A stretch of DNA of 64,000 nt from Clostridium sp. (GTDB lineage: Bacteria; Cyanobacteriota; Vampirovibrionia; Gastranaerophilales; Gastranaerophilaceae). Positions 41,418 through 51,421 of this stretch are shown here, piece by piece. The stretch covers positions 44,696-108,695 of the forward strand of contig JAHALR010000007.1 in assembly GCA_018362895.1 (NCBI GenBank). The letters are read 5' to 3'. Position numbers and translations under genes: made by a program. How positions within the stretch are numbered: position 1 is the stretch's first letter; every line of letters starts with the position of its first letter. The notes under the pieces were generated by a model. It was not told the DNA's origin, ran no database searches, and saw only the letters and a program-made list of their open reading frames with translations.

Positions 41418-41508
41418 AACCAAACCTCTCTACCTAAGTCAATATTCTATATTTTAAATATAAGCCTGAGGTTTACATCATGCAAAAAGAGGAATTTATT
41501 AAGTTTTG

Positions 41509-42354
41509 TTAAGCAAAGAATTTAAAGAAAACAAACATAGAAGCCCCTGCTATCCAGCAATAGTAAGCGAAAATTTTCATAGAATGTTTTCCCAAAAACT
41601 TCAGAAAATATTTTATACAAAAATATCCAGATACAAATGAAACTAAAAAACCAACAACAAAAGCCAGCCAGTTATAGTTCAAAAACTCATGAAAATCCAC
41701 TTCCAAAACCGGATAAAAAATAGAAGCACCTACAATTATTGGCACACTCAAAAGGAAGGAATATCTTGCGCAAGAAACACGATCGAGTCCGAGGAAAATG
41801 CCTGTTGAAATTGTTGAACCGGAACGAGAAATCCCCGGGATAGAAGCTATACCCTGAGCAATACCGATAATTATTGCTGTTTTCAAATCAACTTTGTCAG
41901 TTTTAACAGCTTTTTTTTCAGAGACCCATTCACCGAAATAAAGAATACAACCGGTTATAAAAATAAAGATTCCAACTATATAAGGCAAATTTATAAGATT
42001 TTCTGAAACTATTTTCAAAGGGAAAGCTACAAATACGGTAAAAACAGTCCCAATCAGAATAAACAAAGCCAGTTTCGCTTCACTGTCAGAAAAGTCCCGT
42101 TTCAAACACGCATTTACAAATGCTTTTGTAATCTTAATTATGTCATCTTTAAAGAATAAAAAGACTGCAAGCAATGTACCAAGATGAAGAATAATATCAA
42201 ACACAACCTCTTCAGAACTGCCTGAGACAAATTCTTTATGAGTAAAATATTTATATAAGCTCGAGGACAAAACAAGATGCCCTGAACTTGACACAGGTAA
42301 AAATTCCGTAAGTCCCTGCATCAATCCCATTATTATTGCCTGTATTAAATTCAT
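41509..42354 (-). CDS. uppP: Undecaprenyl-diphosphatase
   Basis: 281 aa, BacA/UppP type, eight membrane segments. It regenerates undecaprenyl phosphate for cell-wall and polysaccharide synthesis; overexpression gives bacitracin resistance in other bacteria. The catalytic motifs are GLMQGLTEFLPVSSSGHL near residue 10 and IASIPGISRSGSTIS near 165. The start ATG at 42354 is the standard MNLIQAI beginning. It follows queD on the same strand, 30 bases after its stop. Confidence 0.96.
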   Translation of the reverse strand: MNLIQAIIMGLMQGLTEFLPVSSSGHLVLSSSLYKYFTHKEFVSGSSEEVVFDIILHLGTLLAVFLFFKDDIIKITKAFVNACLKRDFSDSEAKLALFILIGTVFTVFVAFPLKIVSENLINLPYIVGIFIFITGCILYFGEWVSEKKAVKTDKVDLKTAIIIGIAQGIASIPGISRSGSTISTGIFLGLDRVSCARYSFLLSVPIIVGASIFYPVLEVDFHEFLNYNWLAFVVGFLVSFVSGYFCIKYFLKFLGKHSMKIFAYYCWIAGASMFVFFKFFA

Positions 42355-42384
42355 CTTAAAACTTCCTTTTCAAACTATATTAAA

Positions 42385-42750
42385 TTAATTCCATTGTTCA
42401 TAATACATTGAGCAAGAGTTTTCATTTTCCCAAACTCCCACTTTTGAAACCTGAGGAAAAATTTTATTCATCTCATCATAAATGAACTTTGCAAGAATCT
42501 CACTGCTAGGACTCATTCCCTTAAACTCCGTCAGCTCGTTTATATCCTTGTGATCAAGTCTATCCAGAACTTTTTTCAGTTCTCGTTTAAGAACTTTAAA
42601 ATCTACAAGAATATTAGATTTATCTAAATTTTCACCTTGCACATAAACCTCGACCTTCCAATTATGTCCATGCTGGTTTTCACATTCACCCTCATAATTC
42701 AAAAGGTGATGTGCAGCTGAAAATGAGCTTATGACTTTCAATTCGTACAT
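42385..42750 (-). CDS. queD: 6-carboxytetrahydropterin synthase / PTPS family
   Basis: 121 aa. Zn-binding histidines are at H15, H27 and H29 (SAAHHL and NQHGHNW), with C23 as the likely catalytic cysteine. The end segment VGVWENENSCSMYYE contains the conserved Glu. QueD makes 6-carboxytetrahydropterin for queuosine; it cannot be distinguished from a folate or biopterin branch by sequence alone, and no queC/queE is present here. Its ATG overlaps the stop of the upstream TPR gene by one base (TAATG). Confidence 0.9.
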   Translation of the reverse strand: MYELKVISSFSAAHHLLNYEGECENQHGHNWKVEVYVQGENLDKSNILVDFKVLKRELKKVLDRLDHKDINELTEFKGMSPSSEILAKFIYDEMNKIFPQVSKVGVWENENSCSMYYEQWN

Positions 42751-44543
42751 TAGTTTACTCCCTTAATTTTTTCATAAAGTTCTTTTGCTTCCGGTTGTTC
42801 CGGAAAAATTTCCATAATTTTTTCCAAATACTTAACTGTTCCTTCACTATCGCCAAGCTCAATGGAAGATTTTGCCAAAAGTAAAAGCACATTAACGTTA
42901 TCAGGATATTGTTCAAGAAGCTTCAAAGCAAGATTCCTTGCGTTTTCATATTCTTTTATTTCAAAGAAAGACAATGCAAGAAGATTCATTGTTTCAGCAT
43001 CCTGATATAAGCTGTATGAATCGGATAAAAATTCTTTAGCCAAATCATAGTTACCTTTGTTAAAATATATCAACCCGAGATTGAACAAGATAATATGTTG
43101 TCCCGGGAATTTTTTCTGATTTTCAAGAAAAATTTCCAGAGCCTTATCCAAATCATTCAAAGCTAAATAATTCAGACCTCTAAAAATATTTATATCCATA
43201 TCATCAGGCATTAACTCAAAGGCTTTCTCATAAAATTCGCCTGCCTTTATATGGTCTTTAGTTGCATAATAAAAATTACCAACCTCAAAAACAACTTTTG
43301 CATCGTCAGATGCCAGTTCATAAGCTTTTTCAAACTCATCTTTTGCATAATCAAAAAGCCTTTGTGAAAGATAAACTACCCCGAGGTCTTTATGGGCATA
43401 CGCATTATTCGGTTCAAGCTGAATAACTTTTTTGAATATTGTTTCTGCTTTGTCTTTATCATCTGTTTTCATACACAAGAGTGCATATTTGTAATAAAGA
43501 GCAGCAGGAACTTTACCCAATCTGATTATGTTAGCCATAACATTTTTGGCTTCAACAAACTTTCCTGTTTTTTCATAACAATCAGACAGCCTTTCACCCA
43601 TTGCAATTGACTTAGGGTTCAAAGCAACAAGCTGAAGCAGAATATTTATAGCATCTTTATATTGCCCGACAGATTGAAAAGCACATGCCAGATTATATTG
43701 AAAATTTTGTTTTTCAGGATGAAGAACAATCAGTTTTTGGTAATAAATAATAGCATCAGACCAGCACTCAGCATTAATTGCCCCCAATGCCGCCGCATTC
43801 AGATAAAATTCTGAATTTTCAATCTCATATGCTTTTTTAAGATTTACATAAGCATCGGCATGTTTTTGTCTCAACTGCAATGCCGTTCCCAGATTATAAA
43901 AACTCGTAGCGTTTTTTGGATTAAGCTCAACAGATTTTTCAAACGCATTTTGAGCTGCCTGAACATCTTTTAAAGCCAGATAACACGAACCAAGATTATT
44001 ATATAAAAGAGCATGTTCCGGATTAAGCTCTATTGCTTTTTTCAAGTATTCAACAGCTTTTTCAAATTCTTTTTTTGCCGTGTATGCCGTGCCAATTATG
44101 TAATAAGACTGATAATCTTCAATATCCAGATCAATAGCCTTTTTAGCAAATTTCAAAGCCTCATCATAATTTTGCTTTTTAAGACTGATAACCGAAAGAT
44201 TTTTGTAAGCATCTTTATAATCTTCTCTCAGCACAAGTACTTTTTCATAAGCTTCCTGCGCTTTTGGAAGCTCCTCAAGAGATTCATAAATTATACCGAG
44301 ATAAAACCACGAAGTCGCATCATTTTCATCAACAGCAACAACTCTTTCAAAGTTCTCCTTTGCCTCAGACATCTTGTCAGTGTTAACATTACAAAGCCCT
44401 AAAGTTTTTTGAACTTCAATGGAATCTTTATCGTTTGATTTATAAAGATATTCCAGCAGTATATTTTTTGCCTCATCAAAATTTTTCTCGCCCAAAAATT
44501 CATTAGCTTTATTTAATACTTGTTCTCTATCCAAAATTCGCAC
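42750..44543 (-). CDS. Large TPR-repeat protein
   Basis: 597 aa made almost wholly of about 16 consecutive tetratricopeptide units of 34 residues (for example AYTAKKEFEKAVEYLKKAIELNPEH split over two helices). No signal peptide or membrane segment, so probably a cytoplasmic scaffold. Its last codon overlaps the queD start. A second TPR protein (partial) begins at the left end of the window; they are similar in style but not obviously duplicates. Confidence 0.9.
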   Translation of the reverse strand: MRILDREQVLNKANEFLGEKNFDEAKNILLEYLYKSNDKDSIEVQKTLGLCNVNTDKMSEAKENFERVVAVDENDATSWFYLGIIYESLEELPKAQEAYEKVLVLREDYKDAYKNLSVISLKKQNYDEALKFAKKAIDLDIEDYQSYYIIGTAYTAKKEFEKAVEYLKKAIELNPEHALLYNNLGSCYLALKDVQAAQNAFEKSVELNPKNATSFYNLGTALQLRQKHADAYVNLKKAYEIENSEFYLNAAALGAINAECWSDAIIYYQKLIVLHPEKQNFQYNLACAFQSVGQYKDAINILLQLVALNPKSIAMGERLSDCYEKTGKFVEAKNVMANIIRLGKVPAALYYKYALLCMKTDDKDKAETIFKKVIQLEPNNAYAHKDLGVVYLSQRLFDYAKDEFEKAYELASDDAKVVFEVGNFYYATKDHIKAGEFYEKAFELMPDDMDINIFRGLNYLALNDLDKALEIFLENQKKFPGQHIILFNLGLIYFNKGNYDLAKEFLSDSYSLYQDAETMNLLALSFFEIKEYENARNLALKLLEQYPDNVNVLLLLAKSSIELGDSEGTVKYLEKIMEIFPEQPEAKELYEKIKGVN

Positions 44544-44628
44544 CTCTTTTTTCTAATCTATATTTTACTATAAAAATGTCATTTGAACGGGGTCTTTACT
44601 TAATCAAAAAAAACATTATCATAGAATT

Positions 44629-45195
44629 ATGAAAAAATTCTTGTCTGTAATTTTTATTTTTTCCATATTTTGCTCTTTTCAGCCCGTATTAGCTGATGAT
44701 GGTGATTTTTGGGATGAACCGATGAAAATAGATGAAGCAGCCAAAAGCCAGGAAAGGGCTGTAACAGATCAGGAATTTGAAAAAGTCTTGAAAATGTTCA
44801 AAAAGAAAAAGAAAGACAAAAAAGCACCGAAAGGCAGCCCTATCGGTCCACAGCTCCAAGAAAACCAGACACCGCCGGATGCGAACGCATTCAAAATGAC
44901 CTACGAAACATACCCAACGGTTATGATTCCCGTGACGCTTTTAACCAACGCCGGCACTGAAATTCCTCCGGGGTATTACAGAATCCTATCAGCAAAAAAA
45001 GATTACGGATATTTCCTGAATTTTTACCAGGGTAGTACTCTTGTTGCAAGAATCAGAGCCTTCGAAACAGGGAACGACCACAATCAAAAATCATTAAACT
45101 ACACAAAAATTATTCCGGTAAATGATGAATATATGAATGTTATTTATGGAGACATAGATTGCAACATTGAAACAAGATTAAAAATTAAGCAATAA
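44629..45195 (+). CDS. Exported protein of unknown function
   Basis: 188 aa, not recognised. A signal peptide of about 22 residues ends at VLA-DD. A Lys-rich segment (about 60-75, MFKKKKKDKKAPK) is followed by a beta-rich part (VMIPVTLLTNAGTEIPPGYYRI ... TLVARIRAFETG). Likely periplasmic or surface-exposed. No ribosome site is obvious; the next upstream gene is divergent. A bidirectional terminator separates it from rpoD. Confidence 0.78.
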   Translation: MKKFLSVIFIFSIFCSFQPVLADDGDFWDEPMKIDEAAKSQERAVTDQEFEKVLKMFKKKKKDKKAPKGSPIGPQLQENQTPPDANAFKMTYETYPTVMIPVTLLTNAGTEIPPGYYRILSAKKDYGYFLNFYQGSTLVARIRAFETGNDHNQKSLNYTKIIPVNDEYMNVIYGDIDCNIETRLKIKQ

Positions 45196-45224
45196 AAGAG
45201 GCCTGATATAGACCTCTTTTTTCT
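45194..45224. terminator. Bidirectional intrinsic terminator
   Basis: AAAAGAGG (45194-45201) and CCTCTTTT (45213-45220) pair around an 11-base loop, with a T-run continuing on the plus strand and A-run on the other side. It lies between the convergent 44629 gene and rpoD. Confidence 0.82.
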
Positions 45225-45231
45225 TATTTTA

Positions 45232-46308
45232 TTAAACTTCTACATATTCTCTTAAACGTTTGCTTCTGTTAGGGTGTCTGAGTTTTCTCAACGCTTTAGC
45301 TTCAATCTGTCTGATACGTTCACGAGTAACACCAAAGAGCTGTCCAACTTCTTCAAGAGTTCTTTGTCTTCCATCGTCCATACCGAAACGGAGTCTCAAA
45401 ACATCTCTTTCTCTCGGAGACAAACCGCTCAAAACTTCAGCCAAATCTTCCCTTAAGAGTTCATGAGCAACTGTTTTTACAGGAGCATCCGCATCTTTGT
45501 CTTCGATAAAATCACCGAGTCTTGAATCTTCTTCCTTACCGATAGGGGTTTCAAGAGAAAGCGGCTCTTGAGCAACCTTGATAATTTCTCTCAATTTTGA
45601 AATAGAAATATTCATTTCTTGTGCAAGTTCATCTTCGGTCGGTTTTCTTGAAAGCTCCTGAGCAAGTTTTCTTGTTACTTTTTTCAATTTGTTGATAGTT
45701 TCAACCATGTGAACAGGAATACGAATTGTACGAGCCTGATCAGCAATAGCTCTTGTGATAGCCTGACGAATCCACCAAGTTGCATAAGTAGAAAATTTGT
45801 AACCTCTTTCGTGATCAAATTTTTCAGCAGCACGGATAAGTCCGAGATTTCCTTCCTGTATAAGGTCTAAGAAAAGCATACCTCTGCCGACATATTTTTT
45901 AGCAATTGAAACAACAAGTCTCAAGTTAGCTTGAACAAGCTTTCTTTTAGCAATTGCACCAACATTGCCGCCTTGTATGATTTTTCTTGCCAAATCAATT
46001 TCTTCATCAGCTGTTAAAAGTTTTATTCTTCCGATTTCTCTTAAATACATTCTAACCGGATCATCCAGAGAGACACCACGAGGAACAGCAATTGACTGTT
46101 CTTCTTCAGAATCTAAATCATCTGAGGGCTGCATATAAATTTCGTCTGCGGCAACTGAGCCTGATTTGCCAATAATTACGTCGATACTGTCTGTTGTAAT
46201 AGTTTCTGGTTCGCTAAATAAATCATCAGTACCTGCATCATCTGTGTGAATTTCTTCTTCATCTATGATACTTACCAATGATTTGTCTGACATTCTTTTT
46301 CTGCTCAT
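45232..46308 (-). CDS. rpoD: RNA polymerase primary sigma factor
   Basis: 358 aa, group 1 sigma70 (SigA-like) with region 1.1 short and acidic. Region 1.2 reads DPVRMYLREIGRIKLL. Region 2 has RKLVQANLRLVVSIAKKY, and the 2.3-2.4 segment FSTYATWWIRQAITRA that melts and reads the -10. Region 4 ends with VTRERIRQIEAKALRKLRHP, the -35 reading helix. It overlaps dnaG as TAATG, giving the classical dnaG-rpoD arrangement without an rpsU. The many TTGNNN-N17-TATAAT sites in the window fit this sigma factor. Confidence 0.97.
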   Translation of the reverse strand: MSRKRMSDKSLVSIIDEEEIHTDDAGTDDLFSEPETITTDSIDVIIGKSGSVAADEIYMQPSDDLDSEEEQSIAVPRGVSLDDPVRMYLREIGRIKLLTADEEIDLARKIIQGGNVGAIAKRKLVQANLRLVVSIAKKYVGRGMLFLDLIQEGNLGLIRAAEKFDHERGYKFSTYATWWIRQAITRAIADQARTIRIPVHMVETINKLKKVTRKLAQELSRKPTEDELAQEMNISISKLREIIKVAQEPLSLETPIGKEEDSRLGDFIEDKDADAPVKTVAHELLREDLAEVLSGLSPRERDVLRLRFGMDDGRQRTLEEVGQLFGVTRERIRQIEAKALRKLRHPNRSKRLREYVEV

Positions 46309-48215
46309 TAATTGTCTCCAGTTCTTAGCTTGTTTTTTATATTTTCTCTTAGTTGCATTTGTATCTGAATTGCTTGAATTTCGTCGTCATTTAGCTGTTT
46401 ATATTGTGAGCGAAGATGACTTTGAATTTCCTTTTCTTTAAAAGCATTAATAGTGTCTATATTCTCATTAATTGCTATTTTAAAATCTTTGTCCGACAAG
46501 TTTTTAAAACTGTCGGATAAATATATCAAATCTGTGATTAAGTCTTTGACTTCATAGTCCTCGGCAAATTCTGTGTACAGGGTTTCAATTAATTCTTTAA
46601 CATTATTTACCCGTTGGGACAATTTGTCAATTGTATTTTTTACAATTATTAACGTATCATTTGTATATTCTACATCTTTTAAAATATCATTTAATGTCTG
46701 GATACTATATGAACTTTCATTTATTAAATACATAGACAATAAATTTTTTTGCGCTTTTTCCGATTTATTTAACGATTTCTTTACAATAGGCGCAAGCTGC
46801 GTGTTCTTTTGGGTTTTAGGTGTAACAGGTGAGGAATATACACTTGTTGATGATACCCTTTTCAGCTCACTTCTAAGAGAATTTTCCTCAACATCAAGCG
46901 AGGTAGAGACAATTTTTACATATTCATCTCTTATAATATTGTTATTAATCTCTTGAAGATATGGAAGAACTTGCTTTATGAGATTGTTTTTCTCAATAGG
47001 AGACATGCCTGCCTTTTTATTTTTCAAAACACTGTTAATTTGAAAATCAATTAATAACGGAGCATCTTCAAGTATTTTTTGATAAGCTTCAGCCCCGTTT
47101 TCTCTTATAAATTCATCCGGGTCTTTTCCTTCCGGAGGCACAACAACACGCAACTCACAGGAGTACCTGTCGTTTGACACAGAAGCAAAGTTTTCATCAA
47201 ACTGCTTTATGTTTCCAAGCCCCGCAAAAGCTTCTTTAATAACCTCCGCTCCTCTTTGAGTAGCCATTTTACCTGCTTTATCGGTATCAAAAGCGAGATA
47301 AATCTTTCTTGATTGTGTATAGCGTGAAATCAGCTTCACATGACTGTCTGTCAATGCAGTACCACAGGCTCCCACAGCATTTTTGACACCGTTAACCTGA
47401 GCAGAAATAACATCAAAATACCCTTCCATAATAACAATGGAGTCTCTTTCCTTAACTGCTTCTTTTGCCTGATACAACCCATAGAGAATGTGACTTTTAT
47501 TATATACGGGAGTGTCCGGTGAATTAAGATATTTCGGATTCTGCCCCTGTTCAACAGCCCTTGCTCCAAAAGCGACAACACTTCCTTTGTCATCAAAAAT
47601 AGGAATTGTAATACGGTTACGGAATCTGTCTATGTAGCCGTTTCCGTTTTCTTTTTTAATTATAAGACCTGCTTTTTCAAGAATTTCTTCTTTATATTTT
47701 GACTTCAATGCTTTTTGCAATTCATCAAAAGAATTAGGAGCAAAGCCGAGAAGATATGTGTCAATATTTTCTTCCGTCAAAGCCCTTCCTGCAAGATATT
47801 TGTAGGGAAGAGAGTTCTTATCCTTCAAAAGTTGTCCTTTATAAAACAGAGCTGCATCTTTTAAACAGTTACAAAGCTCTTCTTTAAAACTTTTGTTGTC
47901 TTTTGCTTTGTCAAAAGACTGTGGCAGTTCAATGCCCAGAATATCAGCCTGTTCTTTAACAACCTCAGCAAAAGTCTGATTGTTCAGCTTCATTAAAAAA
48001 CTGAGAACATCTCCACCCTCTCCACAGCCAAAACACTTATAAATTTGCTTTGCAGGGCTAACACTGAAAGAAGGAGTTTTTTCATTGTGAAAAGGGCAGC
48101 ATCCCCAGTAATTGCCGCCTGATTTTTTCAAAATGACATACTTGGATACGACATCAACAATGTCCAGCCTGTCTTTTATTTGTGTAACTACGTCTTGATA
48201 AGTATTAGCGCTCAT
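46308..48215 (-). CDS. dnaG: DNA primase
   Basis: 635 aa. The N-terminal CHC2 zinc finger is CCPFHNEKTPSFSVSPAKQ...CFGCGEGGD. The Toprim catalytic domain contains IVIMEGYFDVISA and LAFDTDKAG. The C-terminal domain that contacts DnaB is present but divergent. It makes RNA primers at the replication fork. I place the start at the ATG 48215 (MSANTY); the frame remains open to a TTG at 48236. TATACT 15 bases before could be a -10 box. It is translationally coupled to rpoD. Confidence 0.95.
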   Translation of the reverse strand: MSANTYQDVVTQIKDRLDIVDVVSKYVILKKSGGNYWGCCPFHNEKTPSFSVSPAKQIYKCFGCGEGGDVLSFLMKLNNQTFAEVVKEQADILGIELPQSFDKAKDNKSFKEELCNCLKDAALFYKGQLLKDKNSLPYKYLAGRALTEENIDTYLLGFAPNSFDELQKALKSKYKEEILEKAGLIIKKENGNGYIDRFRNRITIPIFDDKGSVVAFGARAVEQGQNPKYLNSPDTPVYNKSHILYGLYQAKEAVKERDSIVIMEGYFDVISAQVNGVKNAVGACGTALTDSHVKLISRYTQSRKIYLAFDTDKAGKMATQRGAEVIKEAFAGLGNIKQFDENFASVSNDRYSCELRVVVPPEGKDPDEFIRENGAEAYQKILEDAPLLIDFQINSVLKNKKAGMSPIEKNNLIKQVLPYLQEINNNIIRDEYVKIVSTSLDVEENSLRSELKRVSSTSVYSSPVTPKTQKNTQLAPIVKKSLNKSEKAQKNLLSMYLINESSYSIQTLNDILKDVEYTNDTLIIVKNTIDKLSQRVNNVKELIETLYTEFAEDYEVKDLITDLIYLSDSFKNLSDKDFKIAINENIDTINAFKEKEIQSHLRSQYKQLNDDEIQAIQIQMQLRENIKNKLRTGDN

Positions 48216-48261
48216 TTCAACAATAGTATAACACAATAATAATATCCGATAGGGTACAAAT

Positions 48262-48299
48262 AAAAAAGAGCCTCTTAATAATTAAGAGGCTCTTTTTTT
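48262..48299. terminator. Bidirectional intrinsic terminator
   Basis: An 18-bp near-perfect palindrome centred at 48280 (AAAAAAGAGCCTCTTAAT and its complement). It ends the minus-strand gene at 48318 and lies just upstream of dnaG, insulating it. Confidence 0.9.
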
Positions 48300-48317
48300 A
48301 CTAATTTTTTATATATA

Positions 48318-48824
48318 TTATTTCTTGCCACCTTTGTATGCATCTACAACTGAATGTATCCAGTTTGCAAAAGTACCAATTCCGGCAAGAGCAGCAACCC
48401 CGATTGCCGCATAGAATCCGTAAGGAGTCTTTGTCATACCTGTTTTGGCTCCTGCTTCAACCGCTTTTGCAAAATTAAGATATCCAGCAATACCGGCAGC
48501 AGTACCAACAGCAGGCAAGAGAATATGTCTGCCTAAGTCTTTAAAACCATCTTTTGTTCTGCCATCACAAAACTGTCCCAGTCCCGGTAAAAATGCCGAA
48601 GCAACTGCCTTACCGGCACTGCCCCTTTTCTCAGACTTTTCAGCAGGTTGTTTGTCTTCAAATTCTACTGTATCCTTTGAACGGTTATATTTTTCCCTTA
48701 ATGCATCAACACCGGCCTTGTCCATAATACAAGCACCAATATTACCATTATTACAAACAACAGAATATTTATTATCACCAATTTTTTTTACATCAAAATG
48801 CCCGATTGTTTCTACACCCATCAT
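48318..48824 (-). CDS. Small membrane protein of unknown function
   Basis: 168 aa. The N-terminal 65 residues are soluble and charged. From about 72 a FLPGLGQFCDGRTKDG motif resembles the PGLGQ-(F/Y)-x-G start of TM2/DUF5683-type small membrane proteins, followed by two hydrophobic segments (about 95-115 and 133-155). The end is basic (YKGGKK). Two adjacent ATGs (48824 and 48821) follow AAAGGAA; either may be used. Monocistronic with a strong terminator. Not assigned to a known function. Confidence 0.75.
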   Translation of the reverse strand: MMGVETIGHFDVKKIGDNKYSVVCNNGNIGACIMDKAGVDALREKYNRSKDTVEFEDKQPAEKSEKRGSAGKAVASAFLPGLGQFCDGRTKDGFKDLGRHILLPAVGTAAGIAGYLNFAKAVEAGAKTGMTKTPYGFYAAIGVAALAGIGTFANWIHSVVDAYKGGKK

Positions 48825-48977
48825 ACATAAATTCCTTTCACACTTTTACACTTGTAATATATTAAAGTTTAACGAAAGAATTATATTTCCTCCAAATCCT
48901 CACAAATTAATAATTTGTTACATTTTTATCTCCACTTTTTTTCATGTTTTAATAGAAATGATAAACGTGAGGTAGAA

Positions 48978-50246
48978 ATGAAAAAAGTAAAATTAGGTTT
49001 AATCGGTCTCGGTACGGTAGGTTCAGGAGTTGTGAAAGTATTAAAAGACTTTCCTGAAATCGAAATAAAAAAGATTGCCGTAAAAAATATCAACAAAAAG
49101 AGAAATATAGACAATCTTGATACATCAATTTTGACAACAGACCCGTTTGAAATAGTAAACGACAAAGAAATCGACATTGTTGTTGAAGTAATAGGCGGAA
49201 CAGACCCTGCATATAATCTGTTAAAAACAGCCGTTAACAACGGAAAACACATTGTTACGGCAAACAAAGAACTGCTCGCAAAAAACGGACAGGAATTATT
49301 TGACCTTGCCAACAAAAAAAATACGGCAATTCTATACGAAGCAGCAATAGCAGGCGGAATACCTATTATTATGCCGATAAAAACAACCCTTGCCGGAAAT
49401 AAAATTAATAAAATCGAAGCTATTTTAAATGGAACAACAAACTATATCCTGACAAAAATGGAAGAAGACGGAGTCTCCTATGAAACAGTTCTAAAAGAAG
49501 CACAAGCCCTGGGTTATGCAGAAACAGACCCGACAGGCGATGTAGAAGGCTTCGACTCGGCATATAAAATAGCAACCCTTGCAACAATTGCACTGAACCA
49601 GAGGGTAGATATTAACAAAATATACAGAGAAGGCATTACACATATAGATGCAAAAGATATGAAATTTGCCAAAGAGCTCGGCTACAAAATTAAACTCATT
49701 GCTCTGGCTCATTTGACAGAAGAAAACAAAGCAGATGTCAGAGTTCACCCTATGCTCGTTCCCATAAAAGATTGCCTGGCAAGCATAAACGGAGTAACAA
49801 ACAGCGTTGTTCTTGAAGGTTTTCCTGTTGGAAGAGTAATGATGGCCGGACCTGGTGCAGGTGAATTTCCCACAGCAAGTTCTGTTGTAGGTGACATTCT
49901 TGCTATTGTAAAAAGCCTCGGAAGCGGAAACATTCTGCCTTTGATGAAATGCAATCATGAAGTTAATGCTGAACAGATAAATATAAATGATACGGAAAAC
50001 AAATATTATCTATCAATTACAGCCGTAAATACCCCTGGTGTAATCGGATGTATCGGAGAAATTTGCGGAAGACACCACATAAATCTTTCAAGCGTACTTC
50101 AAAAAGGTATTGAAAAAGAAAACACAGCTCAAATTGTTATTATCACGGAAAAGAGCAAAGAAAAGAATATAAACGAAGCAATTACAGAACTTAAAAACAA
50201 CAGCAATATAATTAAAATAAACAATTTGATAAGAGTAATGGAGTAA
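48978..50246 (+). CDS. hom: Homoserine dehydrogenase
   Basis: 422 aa. NAD(P)-binding loop GLIGLGTVGSG (residues 7-17). The catalytic domain has GGTDPAYNLLKTAV, NKELLA, the substrate site AAIAGGIPI and LNGTTNYILTKM. A C-terminal ACT domain (about 345-422) gives threonine feedback control in this family. It reduces aspartate semialdehyde to homoserine. The ATG at 48978 follows GAGGTAGAA; the frame is open further upstream to 48915 but without homology. Four bases separate it from thrC. Confidence 0.96.
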   Translation: MKKVKLGLIGLGTVGSGVVKVLKDFPEIEIKKIAVKNINKKRNIDNLDTSILTTDPFEIVNDKEIDIVVEVIGGTDPAYNLLKTAVNNGKHIVTANKELLAKNGQELFDLANKKNTAILYEAAIAGGIPIIMPIKTTLAGNKINKIEAILNGTTNYILTKMEEDGVSYETVLKEAQALGYAETDPTGDVEGFDSAYKIATLATIALNQRVDINKIYREGITHIDAKDMKFAKELGYKIKLIALAHLTEENKADVRVHPMLVPIKDCLASINGVTNSVVLEGFPVGRVMMAGPGAGEFPTASSVVGDILAIVKSLGSGNILPLMKCNHEVNAEQININDTENKYYLSITAVNTPGVIGCIGEICGRHHINLSSVLQKGIEKENTAQIVIITEKSKEKNINEAITELKNNSNIIKINNLIRVME

Positions 50247-50250
50247 AAAT

Positions 50251-51339
50251 ATGAAAAATTTTGAACAAAAAGGTCACTATCAAGGTCTTATTAACAGATA
50301 CAGAGAATACCTGCCCGTAACTGATACTACTCCGATTGTTACTCTCAATGAAGGAAACACACCATTAATAAAAGCAGACAATCTGGCTAAAAAAATCGGC
50401 TTGGATGAAATGAACTGTGAAATCTATTTGAAGTTCGAAGGAGCAAACCCGACAGGAAGCTTCAAAGACAGAGGAATGACAATGGCAGTGACAAAAGCCA
50501 AAGAAGCCGGTGCAAAAGCTGTCATTTGTGCATCAACAGGCAACACATCAGCAGCTGCTGCTGCATACGCAGCTAAAGCAGGAATGAAAGCTTATGTTTT
50601 AATCCCTGACGGATATATTGCACTTGGCAAATTGTCTCAAGCTATGATGTACGGTGCTGAAATTATTGCAATCAAAGGAAACTTTGATGAAGCACTTGAA
50701 AGGGTAATAGAAATCTCTGAAAAATATCCTATAACACTTGTTAACTCTGTTAACCCTTACAGAATTGAAGGTCAAAAAACAGGTGCCTTTGAAATCTGTG
50801 AAGCCCTTGGTGATGCTCCGGACTATCACTTTATCCCAGTCGGCAATGCAGGAAATATAACAGCATACTTCAAAGGATATGAAGAATTCTTAAAACTCGG
50901 AAAAACAACACACCTTCCCAAAATGATGGGTTTTGAAGCAGAAGGAGCTGCTGCAATTGTCAAAGGCGAAAGAATAATGAAACCCGAGACAATAGCCACA
51001 GCTATACGAATCGGAAATCCGGCAAGCTGGAAACAAGCAGAAAATGCACGTGACAAATCAGGCGGAATGATAAACTTCGTAACCGATGATGAAATCATTG
51101 AAGCTTATAAATTAATTGCATCAAATGAAGGAATCCTTTGTGAACCTGCAAGTGCCGCTTCTGTTGCAGGTGTCATAAAAGCAAAAAAACTCGGACTTAT
51201 TGAAGAAAACAAAAATATGGTCTGCATTCTCACAGGAAACGGACTGAAAGACCCTGATTCGGCAATAAAATACTCGGGCTGTGAAGTCAAAAAGACATCT
51301 TCAGAGCTGGCTGATATTATAAAAGCAATAAATTTATAA
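50251..51339 (+). CDS. thrC: Threonine synthase
   Basis: 362 aa, PLP-dependent fold type II. The cofactor lysine is K72 in PTGSFKDRG. The N-terminal EGNTPLIKADNLAKK and the phosphate-binding GNAGNITAYFKG segment are typical. It converts phosphohomoserine to threonine. It follows hom by four bases, forming a threonine operon without thrB in this window. The downstream hairpin (51367-51417) can act as its terminator. Confidence 0.96.
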   Translation: MKNFEQKGHYQGLINRYREYLPVTDTTPIVTLNEGNTPLIKADNLAKKIGLDEMNCEIYLKFEGANPTGSFKDRGMTMAVTKAKEAGAKAVICASTGNTSAAAAAYAAKAGMKAYVLIPDGYIALGKLSQAMMYGAEIIAIKGNFDEALERVIEISEKYPITLVNSVNPYRIEGQKTGAFEICEALGDAPDYHFIPVGNAGNITAYFKGYEEFLKLGKTTHLPKMMGFEAEGAAAIVKGERIMKPETIATAIRIGNPASWKQAENARDKSGGMINFVTDDEIIEAYKLIASNEGILCEPASAASVAGVIKAKKLGLIEENKNMVCILTGNGLKDPDSAIKYSGCEVKKTSSELADIIKAINL

Positions 51340-51366
51340 TTCAGATTCATACAGATACTTGATTTT

Positions 51367-51417
51367 AAATCCTCTATATTTTCATATACTAAAGTTGTAT
51401 ATAAATATAGAGGATTT
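51367..51417 (+). terminator. 15-bp perfect hairpin between thrC and the methyltransferase
   Basis: AAATCCTCTATATTT (51367-51381) pairs perfectly with AAATATAGAGGATTT (51403-51417), followed by TTATCTT. Its 3' arm contains the GAGG that serves the methyltransferase, so the same fold could hide that ribosome site. Confidence 0.7.
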
Positions 51418-51421
51418 TATC